The notes beneath the pieces were generated by a model, which did no database searches, had not been told where the DNA came from, and saw only the letters and a program-made list of their open reading frames with translations. Positions 44,391-56,150 of a stretch of 64,000 bases of DNA are shown here, piece after piece. Origin of the DNA: Lentinus brumalis (taxonomy: Eukaryota > Basidiomycota > Agaricomycetes > Polyporales > Polyporaceae); contig MARA01000070.1 of NCBI GenBank assembly GCA_001792895.1, positions 1-64,000 of the forward strand, written 5' to 3'. Position numbers and translations under genes: made by a program. Within the stretch, counting starts at the first letter, position 1; the number at the start of each line of letters is the position of its first letter.

Positions 44391-46512
44391 CAGTTCAGTT
44401 TTGCGCCCGAGAGTGTATACTCCGATGGAATTGCTAGCAAGACTTCGTCGTTATCATTTTTCTCTGCCCCTTCCGCAGCTAACCTATTGGCCGCCTCATT
44501 TCCAGGGTGGCCATCATGGCCTTTAACCCACTTGTAAACCGAGTGAGCTTTCCTCATTCTCAACTGCGCCATGATAGCCTTGGTAATCTGGGCATTCCTC
44601 TGCAAGATATACCCTGTATCTTCATGCCTCCGATGCCATTTGGTGAGCGAGTCCATGACCGTCTTTGAGTCTGTGATGTGTCTGACCCGAGTGAAGTCAC
44701 CAGGCAGACGCACCGCCATCAGCGTGGCCACCGCCTCTTCAGTCTGATTCAACTGTTCTAACGTTTCCAGGAGCCGCAGACTTTTGTTCAATGCTTGGTT
44801 CCCGCCGACGAAGACCCCTGCACCGACACGTGCATTTGCCTCGCCATTATTGGTACACACTCCAGCCCTGCAGGAACATATTGATACGCAGGTCAGACTG
44901 CTGTGGTCTGCACGTCTTAGGGACGTGGTTAGCCAGGAGATCGTCTGCTAGGTACACCCACAGTGGACGCTCTGTGCTGAAGTCGAGATATGATTTAAAC
45001 CACATAATGTCTATTGCCTCATTCCTGGCGTGCAGATCCAGAACACTTAGGCCTCCTCACTCTACAGGCAGGCAGACATGGCTCATCCCTACTGGGGAGT
45101 TGTGCTTGTCATCCCAGAGATAGCTGCACATGACCTTCGTGAGCCATTTAACAATAGGCTCAGGCATACGCTGAACATTCATCAGATACTGAGTCATACC
45201 CCCCACTATCATTTGTAGAACATGTTTCTTACCGATGACTGTAGAATGGCCATTCCGCCATCGCGCCATCGCTTTCATCAACGGCTGTCGCATCGCGACC
45301 ATCTTTGTGAGTACAGTTGACCATAGGTCAATCTGGTTAACCTCATTTCCAAAGAAGGCACCCAAAATTCGTACCGGTTCGCCGTCTCTGGCCACATGTA
45401 CGTTAGTTGGGAAGTTCTCCCAATTCCCTGTCGGGTGGTATGTATCCGCTACTCTCTGTCTGTACTCGGAGGAGCCTATTGGGATAATCTCTGTTTTCTG
45501 CAGGTTGAATCACGCTTTTGCGGCCGAACACCAGGTGTCGAGGATCGACTGGAGCACGGCGAAGTTGTCGTCCGACGAGACATACACGGTCATGTCGTCC
45601 GTGAACAGGGTAGCCTTGAGCACTTCTCCGGTGCATGGAATACTGAGGCATGTCAGGTCTGAATGTCAAATCATCGCCGAGAGAGGTTCAATGGCAAGGT
45701 CGAACAATAAGGAGGAGAGGGGGACGCCCTGGCGTACTCCCGATAAACCTGATACGGTCTACTCAGAATGCCATTGATCATGACTGACGTGTTTGCGTTT
45801 GCATATAGGGATTCTACTAGGTTCACAAATTCGTCAGGAATGCCAAATTGGCGAAGAACTCGCCAGAGATAGTCGTGCGCGACTTTGTTGTATGCTTTTT
45901 CCTGGTCCAGTGCGACTATTGCACCATCAGCCCCATTTTTCTCAGCCCATAGGGTCATCATCCGGGCTAATTGAGTATGATTATGGATTTTACGGCCAGG
46001 TACGAAGCCTGCTTGCAACTTGTGTATCAAGTCCGGAGCAATGTCCGCTAACCGGACTGCCAGGGTTTTGCTAAGCAATTTATAGTCTGTATTCAGGAGT
46101 GTTATTGGGCAGTAATTGACAATCTTAGACTGCTCTCCCTTCTCCTTATAGATGGGAGCAATCCAGCCCTCTGCAAAGGAAGTAGTTGCGCTCACCCCGT
46201 GGGTCCACATATCCTCAAAGGCAGCTCGCAGCAGCACCAACATGTCAAAATCCTGACAGTCAGGGAAGCGGGAGTCCTCTGAGTGCCTCGCGTGCAACAT
46301 CTTCCAAAGTTCAAAGCAAATTCCGTCCATACCTGGAGCAGACCCATTCTTTGAGAATCATAAGGAAAGTTCGCACTCCTCGTATGTTATTTCGCCATGC
46401 AGCTCCTGGCGTTGTTCATCTGATACTGACACATTGAGGCTGTTCAAGGCTGTCCGAATATCCTGCTCACGCTCATCCGCTGGTTTCATACTCAGCTCAT
46501 TGCGCTGAACAT
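44391..46512 (-). pseudogene. LINE reverse transcriptase and RNase H
   Basis: The RT starts about 46360 (APGMDGICFELWKML), with FVPGRKIHNHTQLARMM, ALDQEKAYNKVAHDYLW, then in another frame RQGVPLSSLLFDLAIEPLSA and the catalytic FTDDMTVYVSS. RNase H is 44860-44391 with ITDSKTVMDSLTKWHRRH and WVKGHDGHPGNEAANRLA. The last catalytic Asp of the usual NE-A-D motif is Asn here. An in-frame TGA at about 46359 and at least two frame slips (about 45735, 45660) show decay. The RNase H frame continues in 42952-42932. Confidence 0.9.
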
Positions 46513-46890
46513 TGTTACGACTGATCGTCGAGGGGGATCAGGGAAGACTCACGAGACGAGCAGGGGCGTCGACGAGCACTTGTGCAGCGAGAGCGGAGCA
46601 AGGCTCGACGATCAGGGCTGGGGACAAGATGTATTGAGAGAGGTATCTACAGAGCGAAGTACAGCTTGGCTTACCTGGGGACAAGAGGTCGAAACTGAGG
46701 GTCCCCAGGTAGCGCTGGTGGTCTTATATACATGAGGGAAACAACAGCGTCAAAGACAATAGCGTGAGAGACATCATGGATGAAGACAATAACGTGAGAG
46801 ACTCAGAGAGAGACCATGGGAATCGTGATGATCGAACAATAGGATGACTGGGAAAGGAAATGAATAGTACCGGGGAGGCTGTTCGTAACA
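46513..46890 (-). repeat. Chr-2 3' LTR
   Basis: 378 bp. Adjoins a purine tract on the minus strand (GGGAGGGGGGTAC). Confidence 0.95.
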
Positions 46891-46923
46891 GTACCCCCCT
46901 CCCAAGGGTCGTGTCCGCACGAC

Positions 46924-49900
46924 CTAACGGTGAGATGTTGGGTGTTGCGCGTAGAATTCCATAACCCGCTGTGGAGCATGGGTCAGGTTTTCTGCAGGCT
47001 CCCAGCTGTCGTGTTCGGGACCCCATCCCTTCCACCGTACGAGGTACTGGAGCTTCCTTCCTCGTCCGTAGCGGCGAGACTCCAGCACCCGCTCAACTTC
47101 GTACTCCTCTTCTCCTTCCACTTCAATCGGTGCAGGCTCTGGTGGGTGCCGGCCCGGTAAAGAGCTGTGCTTGTGCGGCAGCAGCAGCGACACATGGAAG
47201 ACTGGATGGATGGGTAGGTCTTTTGGTAGACGGAGTTCATAGGCAAGGTTGCCAACTCGGCGTACCACTGGATAGGGACCTGCATACCTGTCCACCAACT
47301 TCCGAGGCATCCCTGTGACTCGCAGGTTGCGAGTGTCCAGCCACACCTTCTGACCTGGCTCAAAGACCGGAGCGTCTCGAGCATGCTGGTCAAAGTGCGC
47401 CTTCATGCGTTCCGCAGTGAGTGTCAAAGCTGCAGTCGCATCCTCCCGGGCCCGTCGTAGTTCCTCGCGACGACTGTCTGCCGCAGGAACCTCAGTGGGT
47501 AGCATGGGGATGTGGAACTGTGGCTCGAACCCGTAGAGCAGGTAGAAGGGTGAATACCCTGTGGAGGAGTGGACATGAGAGTTGAACGCAAACTCTGCAA
47601 TGGGCAACCACTGCACCCAGTCGTCTCGGCGGCGTGAGCAGAACATCCGCAAGTAGGCTTCCACCTCCTGGTTCCACCTCTCTGACTGTCCGTCGGTCTG
47701 GGGGTGGTACGCAGTGGACAGTGCACTCTCAATGCCGAGACCCTTAAGAATGGCACGGAAGAGCTTGCTGGCAAACTGGGGGCCACGGTCGGAGATGATC
47801 TTTCGTGGTAGTCCATGGAGGCGGAAATACTCCCGTATGAAGTTGTTCGCCGCACCCTCGGCATCGATCTCGTCTCGACATGGATGAGATGCACTAGCTT
47901 CGCATGCCGGTCCGCAATGAGCTGCAGCGCGTTGTACCCATCAACCTCTGGTAGGCCGGTGATGAAGTCACAGGTCACAACCTGACCAGGGCCGTCTGGG
48001 ATCTCGTTTGGCTGCAGCTGACCGTGCCGTTTGCCATGGATTGGCTTGCCTCGTCGACAGGTGTCACAGGTTCAACATAGTTTTTGATGAACTGTGTCAT
48101 ACCCGGCCACCAGTAGTTGCGGCTTACTAGCTCAATGGTCTTCCACTGGCCTGGGTGCCCAGCGGGTGGTAGGTCGTGGTGCAGGCGAACAATATCTGCC
48201 CGTAGTGCGCGATCGTTGGGGACGTAGACCTTGCCTCGATAGAGGAGAAGACCTTGCTCGACGTTCCAGTCCACCAGATCATTCTGCAGCCGTGCTGGCC
48301 CGAGTTGTTCCACCTTGCGCAGTGCCTCTGCCACCTCTTTCTCGCGGTCTCCACACTCTCGGATCCGACGCAGAAGTGACTTCTCCGGTACAAGGGCCAG
48401 ATGTCCACGTCTAGCAGCCAGAGAGCGGAAGTGACTAGGCTGTAGCACCGTGCGACCTTGGTTGTCATCTGCGTCGTCTCGCTGGTGGTCAGGGCGACGG
48501 GATAGTGCATCTGCTCGACCGTTAGATGTGCCCGGTTTGTGTGTGATGACGAAGTCAAAACGAGAGAGGTAGAGAGCCCATCGAGCCTGCCGTCTGGTGA
48601 GGTTCTGCGCCGTACGCCAGTATTCAAGATTCTTGTGATCTGACTGAATCTCAAATGTACTGGGCAGTCCTTCGAGGTAGTGGCGCCACGCCTGGAGGGC
48701 ACGAATGATTGCGAGCATCTCTTTGTCATAGATCTCGTAGTTGCGCTCGCATCATTCATGGATTCGGAGTGGAAGGCGATCGGGTGCCACTTTCCATCCT
48801 CCCCCTCCTGCGACAGCACCGCTCCTGTGGCAAACCCAGAGGCGTCGACTTCCACACGTGTGGGACGGTCCGGGTCATAGATGCGGAGTACGGGACTTGT
48901 CAGGAAGCACTGCTTCAGCTCCTCAAATGCCCGCTGCTCCTCCTCTCCCCATTGCCAAGGGACATTGCCAGTCAGCCTGTCTAGAGGCTTGCAGATGGCG
49001 CTGAAGTTCCGGATGAAGCGACGATAGAAGTTCGCAAAGCCGCGAAACTTCCTGATGTCTGACACATTGCGGGGAACTGGCCAGTCTGCGATGCCCTTGA
49101 CCTTCACCGGGTCCATCTCACCTGGTTCTCGGACACGAACATCCCGAGGTACTCCACTTTGGTCTGCTCGAATTCGCACTTCTCTGGTTTACAGAACAGG
49201 TCATGCTCCTTCAGACGCTTCAGGACCTCTCGGACAAGGGTGCGATGTTCATCAAGGTCATTCGTAAAGATGAGGATGTCGTCGAGATAGACGGTGACCT
49301 TGCCGAGAATGATGAGGTCCTTGAAGATGTCATTCATGAATGCAGAGAAGGTGCTGGGGGAGTTGGCCAGACCAAAGAACATGACTGTGGGTTCGTAGAG
49401 TCCCCGGTTGGTCACGAAGGCCGCTTTCCACTCGTCGCCTGTCTTTATGCGAACATTGTTGTACCCCCAGCGAATGTCGAGCTTCGTGAAGTACTTGGCC
49501 TTCTTGAGTCGATCCATCAGTTCCGAAACCAGCGGCAGCGGGTAACGGTTCTTAATGGTGATGTCGTTTAGTCTCCGATAGTCCTGCACAGGGCGAAGAC
49601 TGCCATCCTTCTTTTTGACGAAGAAGAAGGGAGAGGACATCGGTGACTTCGACTCGCGAATGTAACCCTTGGCCAGGTTTTCTTCAAGAAACTTATCAAG
49701 CTCGACCTGCTCGTTCGGGGATAGAGGGTACACCTTGGAGTGGAACATCTTGGCATCAGGAACCAGCTCAATAGCGTGATCATAGGGGCGATGGTTGGGC
49801 AACCGTTCTGACGCCTCCTTTGAAAACACACTAAGGTACTCATGGTAGTGTTCCGGCACCAGTTGTTCGACAGGACGAGCTGGCCCCCGTTTCTGGTACT

Positions 49901-50671
49901 CCTGTTCCGCAGCTCCTGGGAATAGGTATGGCTCGCAGAACAAAGAGTTGAGGAGCACCTTGTAGGCTGCGCCCCTCCATCCAGGCATCCAGAAGGGTTG
50001 CTCAGATCCATCCCACTCCTCCTCGTTCGGCACTGGTGGCTCATCAACTTCATCCACCTCTTCGACCATCACCGCTGCGCACACCCTGCCAATCTTCTTG
50101 GCCTTCCGGACCCGATCTGAACGTGAACGCGCCGTGAGCCTGACCTCCGTATCACGCGTCACAGTTGCAGCAGGTTCCGGTGCCTTCTTACTAGCATGGC
50201 ATGTTGAAGGGCAGCGGGATAGGCGCAGCGAGCCACGCTCCCAGTCAATCTCCGGATTGTGTTCGCGCAGCCAGTCAAGGCCGATGATCACATCCTCGTC
50301 ACCTACGTCTGTCACCATAAACACCACCTGCTCCTGGTGGTCCCCGATCGTCATCCCTAGCACGGCTACCTCTGCAATCGTGCCATCGCGGTTCTCTGTA
50401 CCGTCGATGTTGTATAAACGGATGGGGGATGCTAGCTTCCGCGTAGCAACACGGTTCTCCTCCACAAACCGTCGATGTAAAACTTTGTAGTGGCCCCACT
50501 GTCAACCATGGCCACCACGTCCTTCTCTCGCCGCTTGCCGCTCAGTCGTACTGGGATGTGGAAGTGTTGTCCATCATGATTGAGTTCATAAATAAACGAC
50601 GATCCCAGTACAGCGTAGCGACTATTGGTACATGAGCGTGCGCGCGCGGCATCTAGCGCAGCTCGAATCAA
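46924..50671 (-). pseudogene. pol: Chr-2 pol: protease to chromodomain
   Basis: The protease (MVDSGATTKF at about 50500) shifts frame once just after, then protease tail and RT read through in one frame to about 49104 (QPFWMPGWRGAAYKVLLNS; YLDDILIFTNDLDEH). After further slips come RNase H and the integrase zinc finger (48718-47975), the integrase core (47978-47424), and an intact C-terminal frame 47664-46924. That frame holds HARDAPVFEPGQKVWLDTR, the GPYPVV module and the chromodomain (YEVERVLESRRYGRG; YLVRWKGWGPEHDSWEP). Each frame break is a single base compared with Chr-1. Confidence 0.9.
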
Positions 50672-50752
50672 AAACCCTCCTTCTCCTTCATCGTCGTCAG
50701 CGTGGCAATGCGCTCCTCCAGTGCCTTGAGCTGCAACTGAAGGGCGACCACC

Positions 50753-51497
50753 TCATCCGACGTCGTGGAGGATGACGAGGAGGCTGCGCGCGTTGACCGC
50801 CTTTCCTCTCGGGCATTGGGCAGCCCTGTGACCGTTTCGTCCGCAGACGAAGCAACCGGTGGGACCGGAGGTAGGAGGACGTTCCTTATTCGCAGCTACC
50901 TTCTCGCCGCGTTTTGGGAACTTCCCGGTGCGAGGTCGCTCCTCTGACCGTCGTGCCAGGTGCTGGTCCATCTGCAAGGCAACCGTCTGCATCTTGACAA
51001 GGGTAGAGATGTCGTGAGCAGTGGTGGCGAACTCGTCCTTGATGCGATAGGGGAGTCCTTCACGGTAGCGCTCGCGCTTGTCGTCATCGGAGAACCCAGT
51101 CCGAGCAGCCACCGCATTGAACTCAGCAGTGTACTCCTTGACCGTGCCAAGCCTGTGCGAAGCCTTGCAAAGCTTGACCAGCTCAGCAGTGGCTGCCTCC
51201 TTGTCATCTACGGCGCAGAAGTGGGCCTTGAACGCATCTTCGAACGCAGCGACATCCGCCCAAGGAGTTGTTGTGGCTGCCGTGATGATATGCGGCCCGG
51301 CCCAGCTTGCAGCATCGCCTGTGAGGCGGTTCAAGACGACCATCCAGATCAGGTTTGCGTCTACTCCTGCCGGTGGCAACTCCGTGATAGGCTTTGGCGC
51401 TGCTGATGAAGGTGAGGCCTTCCTGAGCATTCTTGCCATCGTACTCTCGAGGCAGTAGAACTGGCAGAAGCTTGGTGACGTCAAAAGTAGCCGTCAT
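50753..51497 (-). pseudogene. gag: Chr-2 gag
   Basis: Starts MTATFDVTKLLPVLLPREY at ATG 51497. It slips frame near 51370 and continues ANLIWMVVLNRLTGDAASWA to the knuckle CFVCGRNGHRAAQC. The region upstream to 52396 matches the Chr-1 leader. Confidence 0.88.
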
Positions 51498-52396
51498 GGT
51501 AGGGAGAGTGGGGGTGATGGGTGGCGGTGTGGTGGGGTGCGAGGAGCCTTGCGACGGAGCACTAGGGGTAGTCGTCCGCGAAGGATTCCGTGGAGGAAGA
51601 GGTGGTGGAAGAGTCCGAGGCGGGGAATTGAGGACGATGTCAGGTTGTCGTCCCTCCGGCTGGGACTCAGGGGGTAATGCCGAGGTGGTGGCAACTGGAC
51701 TGAAGGATCCTGATGCTCGACGTTGCAGGCGTTCGCTGGCAAGGACAAGCGCAGTGGGGAGAGGGATCCGGGATCCACTAAGTGGAGACTCAGTGGGAGG
51801 AGTATTGGTGCGGCTAGGGAGACGGCTCGGTGGGCGGGTACCCGGTCTACTGGATGAGAGGCGGACTGCTTCACGCAGGGGACGTCCACTAGCAGTAGTA
51901 GTGGCAACTGGTTGTGTCAGTCGCTGGCGGATCTGCTCCTCCTGTTCCGGTGTGGGGTAGACGTAGGTATGGAGATCGGTCCAGACTTGCGCGTCTGATG
52001 CCCAGGTAGGTAGTCGCTCTGGACAAGGTTGCTGATCGCAGATGTACCACCGCTGATCAGTGCCGCGCCAGTGATGATCTTCTACCGCACTTGAATGAAA
52101 GGCGTGGTTGTAGGGGGCACAAGAGGGACGGGGCTGATCCGGTGGGGGCTGATCCAGTGTGTAGAGGTCGACGTCAGGTAGAACACGAGTTCACCTGACC
52201 TTCGCCTGTCAGTGGACCTCAGAGTCTTACTGGACAGCGGTGGGGGTCCAGGAGGGTAGTACCGCGCACGTAGGTTGTAGAACCAACAGCGACAGATACA
52301 GCTCAACACCAGGAGCGCGGTTATAGAACCGGCGATCAACCGATGGAGGGTGGGGAGGGGGAATACGCCGGTGCTCGTGTTGAAGTTTCGACCTAA

Positions 52397-52775
52397 TGTT
52401 ACGACTGATCGTCGAGGGGGATCAGGGAAGACTCACGAGACGAGCAGGGGCGTCGACGAGCACTTGTGCAGCGAGAGCGGAGCAAGGCTCGACGATCAGG
52501 GCTGGGGACAAGATGTATTGAGAGAGGTATCTACAGAGCGAAGTACAGCTTGGCTTACCTGGGGACAAGAGGTCGAAACTGAGGGTCCCCAGGTAGCGCT
52601 GGTGGTCTTATATACATGAGGGAAACAACAGCGTCAAAAGACAATAGCGTGAGAGACATCATGGATGAAGACAATAACGTGAGAGACTCAGAGAGAGACC
52701 ATGGGAATCGTGATGATCGAACAATAGGATGACTGGGAAAGGAAATGAATAGTACCGGGGAGGCTGTTCGTAACA
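52397..52775 (-). repeat. Chr-2 5' LTR
   Basis: 379 bp. The self-priming pair is conserved: AGTTTCGACCT (plus strand) at 52384-52394 outside the LTR and its complement at 52570-52580 inside. Confidence 0.95.
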
Positions 52776-52780
52776 AACAT

Positions 52781-54620
52781 GGTTGTGGTGCCGTCTCGCC
52801 ATCTCCGCCATTTTGGCCAAGTCCGTCTCGTACCGTGCTTCCTCCGACGGTCCCCTCTCAGGGTTCTTCTCGAAGGCAGGAATGACATCTCTAGGTGCGC
52901 TCTCTTTGTGCAACTGCGACCAGTACTTCGTAGGGTGTCCCCATATAGTCTATGGGTTGCCCTCGAATTTGCTGCTGCTGTTTGAATCTCTTCATCTTTA
53001 GCTCTCGGATCTGTGTTGTTAGCGCAGCCGCCGCCTCAAGTGTCGCTTGTTCCGACATCGTGCGGTCTGCCTTGACCTTCCGCAGCTCCGACTCGAGTTC
53101 TCGGATCTCATGGAGCAGCTTTGGTACAACCGCTCTCTCCCGGTCTCTTGCCATCAGCATGGTGTCGACCTTGAATTTATGCAGTACAGTTTGTGGGTTC
53201 GCGCCCTCTGTCCGCACCCCGGAGGTTTCAAGGCAGGTGAGTTCATGCAGAGCTTCCATGCCTCTCTGCTTAATGCTCTTCGCTAGTTTGTTGTCTTTCA
53301 GCAGCCCGAGTGGGAAGATCGGTCGCCTGGACGAACTATCGGGGCTGTATCCAAGGTGAGCTGGACGCTGACCATACTATGGTCAGTCTTTACCCCGGGC
53401 TCGCATATTCGCCAGTCTTGGGCATTATTGAAGAGATCAGTACTGACGTAAATGCGATTTAGCCTCGAGAAGACAGTGTTCTGTCCGGACCCACGGTGGA
53501 AAGTGTAGTCGCGCGCCGTTGGGTTTGTCGTACGCCAGCCATCAGCAATCATGAGGCCAAGACTTAGTTTCAGCCTGTCGAGGGCGATAATTGATGTATC
53601 GGGGCCATTTGGACAGGCAGCCGGTCGATAATGTCTTCGACATTGTTGAAGTCGCCTGCCATGAGTTGTGGCTTGGGGCTCGCTGGGTGCGTTTCATAAT
53701 ATTCTTCCAGCTCGTTGAAGAACCTCTTATGTCCTTCTACACCATCAGATGTTGGAGCATAGACACACAGTATGTGCCGCTTGTCTCCGCCCTGACATTC
53801 AATTGACAGCTGCAGAGCTCTTCCAGGTATAATCTCAGTAGCTTCGGCCTTGGACTCATCGAGATAGTGCATATTAATTACAATCGCTACTCCCTCCCGT
53901 TAGGTTGGGGCATCCGGGTGTGCTGAATGGAAGATCTTAATGCGCCTTGCAAACATCTTGTGAAGGCCAGCCTTCCTCTCGTCGGTAAGGTGCGTCTCCT
54001 GGAGCCGGAGAATGCCTATATGTTGGTCAGACAGTACTTTGTATATGCGGCCCCATTTATTGTTTTCGTGATCTCTGACAAGATTCCCATAGCCGTTCAT
54101 GTTGAGTGTTGCAATTCGCGTGCTTCTTTACGGTGAGGGTGTCCTCGCGCCATTGTACGCGTCTCGTGGGTGAGGGCGGTGGGCCTTGCATTGGGTCATC
54201 CACATCCATCTCCAGAGCAGGAGCTGCAGAGCCATCGCTCTGTGTTGCTGGGCCATCTCTGAGGTCGTTCGTCTCCTCAGACTGTTGGCCGGCAGAACCC
54301 ACGTGCGATGTGGGGACAGGCCTCCCGTCAAGCTCGGGACTCCGCGAGCGAGGACGTAGTTTAATCCCAGGATCTGGGATGTCTGCTGGGATCCAGCATG
54401 GGTCTTGGATTGAGGCCCTGTACACGTCTCCATCTGATGTGCCGTGATGGAGGACTCCGCCTCGTCCACCTCGTGCCCCATGGCAGCAGAGTCCTCCGTC
54501 GTGCAAGGCGGCTGGCCGCGCCTCCGCTTCCTTCATCGAGGTCCTCGTACACACTCGCACTGGTGGCCCCTCTGTCGAAGGAGGCCGGCCACACCGCTTC
54601 GTCCGTTGACTGTTGTGATA
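52781..54620 (-). pseudogene. LINE N-terminal region and AP endonuclease-like domain
   Basis: The first part (54620-54110) is Pro/Arg/Ser-rich, ORF1-like. The endonuclease begins LNMNGYGNLVRDH (about 54105), then LRLQETHLTDER (catalytic Glu), VAIVINMHYLDE, CVYAPTSDGVEGHKRFF, LMAGDFNNVEDIIDRLP and, after a frame slip, SRLNRIYVSTDLF and GVKTDHSMVSVQL (Asp-His pair). This is the exonuclease III/APE fold used by LINEs to nick the target. The linker (53259-52781) is charged coiled coil (LLHEIRELESELRKVKADR). Confidence 0.88.
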
Positions 54621-54630
54621 GATAATATGT

Positions 54631-55170
54631 TAGTTGCAACCTAGCATGCAACTTTCTCTGCTGTTCATGAATAGTGTAAGTATCACAGTGTATAATTATT
54701 ATAACACCTGCATAGAGATACAGGTATTATAGGAGCCCTGGTATAAGAATTCACTGGTAGAGGGCAATTGGTGCCAATGATACATATCTTTATGCCATAA
54801 ACACATAAACAAACATCAATTGACATGGCTGCAAACACAGCCCATGTTGTAGAGCTCCTCTGTAGCTTTCAAATGGTATAACATTCGTCCGGATTGGATA
54901 AGTATTGAGAGAGATGTGATACAAACAGTTCTTATTGGCGCCGTCCATTGGTACTTACATCCAGAAGACATAGATGCAATCCATCCCATTAACATGTACT
55001 TATCTTTACATAAACAACCTCAATTACTCAGAGGACGGATAGAGTCCCTGCTTACAACATTTGCACATCACTTATAAAGCTTACTTGGCATAGAACTGCG
55101 TTAATAGGGCACTCTATTGCAGTTTGAATCGATTGTAATTGGAATGATGCCAAGCCTTGCTTACAAATTA
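54631..55170. other. intergenic, no gene seen
   Basis: AT-rich sequence after the LINE 5' end. Only short chance frames. A partial tandem of GATGCCAAGC...TTACAAAT leads into the MITE. Confidence 0.5.
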
Positions 55171-55299
55171 TGATGCCAAGCCCATGCTTACAAATCACGG
55201 CGGCAAAAACATGGCGGAAAAGTGTCGTCGTACGTCATAATAACAATCACGACACACTTTTCCGCCATGTTTTTGCCGCCCGTGATTTGTAAGCATGGG
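55171..55299. mobile_element. fold-back MITE
   Basis: Two arms of about 59 bp (55171-55230 and 55250-55299 extended) are reverse complements with only a few differences around a 19-base centre. The left arm runs TGATGCCAAGCCCATGC to AAAGTGTCGTCG. No coding capacity. Confidence 0.85.
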
Positions 55300-55733
55300 C
55301 ATGGCATCATCTGGTATTAATGAGTGCAATCCATCCTATTCCCGGCACTTGATCAGGATAACAAAGTCTCTATTGTGTGCTACAATACCTACAGACTGAG
55401 TTATAGTCTCCCTATCAACATTTATTATCAGTCTTTCAATCTATTGGCCAAACAAAGTCAACAAGGTGCAGTTTCGAGCTCAGCGCTTCCGGCGCTTAAT
55501 TGCCCGATTGGGACGGACAATCTGAAACTGTAAGCTGTTAGGATTGTTTTGGCAATGGCTCTACAAACTGATAAGTAACTTCAATATGGGGACTTCTAAC
55601 AGAGGCTCTAGTTTGTCTATCACAAATAACATGCATCAGTATCATCAGTAGGGTTTAATAACTGGATGGATTGCATTCAGTAGTTTTGGATGACACCGGC
55701 AATCAGGCAAGCTGTGGCTTTGTTCTCAATAGA
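55300..55733. other. intergenic, no gene seen
   Basis: A short plus-strand frame (55324-55533) has no recognisable content. Confidence 0.4.
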
Positions 55734-56150
55734 GTAAGTGGGCGTTATGAGGGCAACTATGATGGGTAACAAAGTGGATAACAAAGTGATATAAGGCGGA
55801 CTATGGCAGATAATAATGCAGTAGGTAAGTGGACGTTATGTGAGCAACTATGACAGATACTAGAGCGATACAAGAAGGACTATGGCAGATTATAATGCAG
55901 CAGGTAAGTGGGCATAACAAGGGCAACTATGAGGGATAACAAAGCAGATAGCAAAGCAATACAAGAAGGACTATGGCAGATCATAATGCGGTGGGTAAGC
56001 GAGTGTTTTGAGGGCAACTTTGCCAGATACTAGAGCAATATGAGGAGGACTATGGCAGATAATAATGCAGTGGGTAAGTGGGTGTTATGGGGGCAACTGT
56101 GACAGATACTAGAGCGGTACAAGGAAACTATAGCAGATAACAATGCCGTG
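55734..56150. repeat. 80-90-bp tandem repeat, five copies
   Basis: Units begin near 55734, 55823, 55904, 55994 and 56073 with GTAAGTGGGCGTTATG-like sequence, then GGGCAACTATG, AGGACTATGGCAGAT and AATAATGCAGT. The copies are diverged. Confidence 0.85.

Larger units (their letters stand above)
46513..52775 (-). mobile_element. Chr-2: chromovirus copy 2
   Basis: 6263 bp on the minus strand, TSD AACAT (46508-46512 and 52776-52780). LTRs 46513-46890 (378 bp) and 52397-52775 (379 bp) differ by one A in an A-run. Same family as Chr-1 with the same gene order. Inserted in the LINE between endonuclease and RT. It has single-base frame breaks, for example near 49120, 48760, 48070 and 47880, where Chr-1 is intact. 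Confidence 0.95.
10385..54620 (-). mobile_element. Non-LTR retrotransposon (LINE) split by three insertions
   Basis: The LINE runs 5' to 3' on the minus strand in pieces: 54620-52781 (ORF1-like and endonuclease), 46512-44391 (RT and RNase H), 42952-42932, and 11413-10385 (zinc finger, 3' UTR, poly-A). Removing the inserted elements and one copy of each TSD restores continuous reading: HNHVQRNELSMKP across Chr-2, LNCITQKLAYR across TR-GAG and LAYRVIRARKD across Gyp-L. The reassembled element is about 4.9 kb. Endonuclease, RT, RNase H and a C-terminal CCHC-like finger fit Tad1/I-like fungal LINEs. It has stops and frame breaks and is not active. A possible degenerate TSD is GATGATATG (10376-10384) against GATAATATG (54621-54629); the 5' end is therefore approximate. 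Confidence 0.85.
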
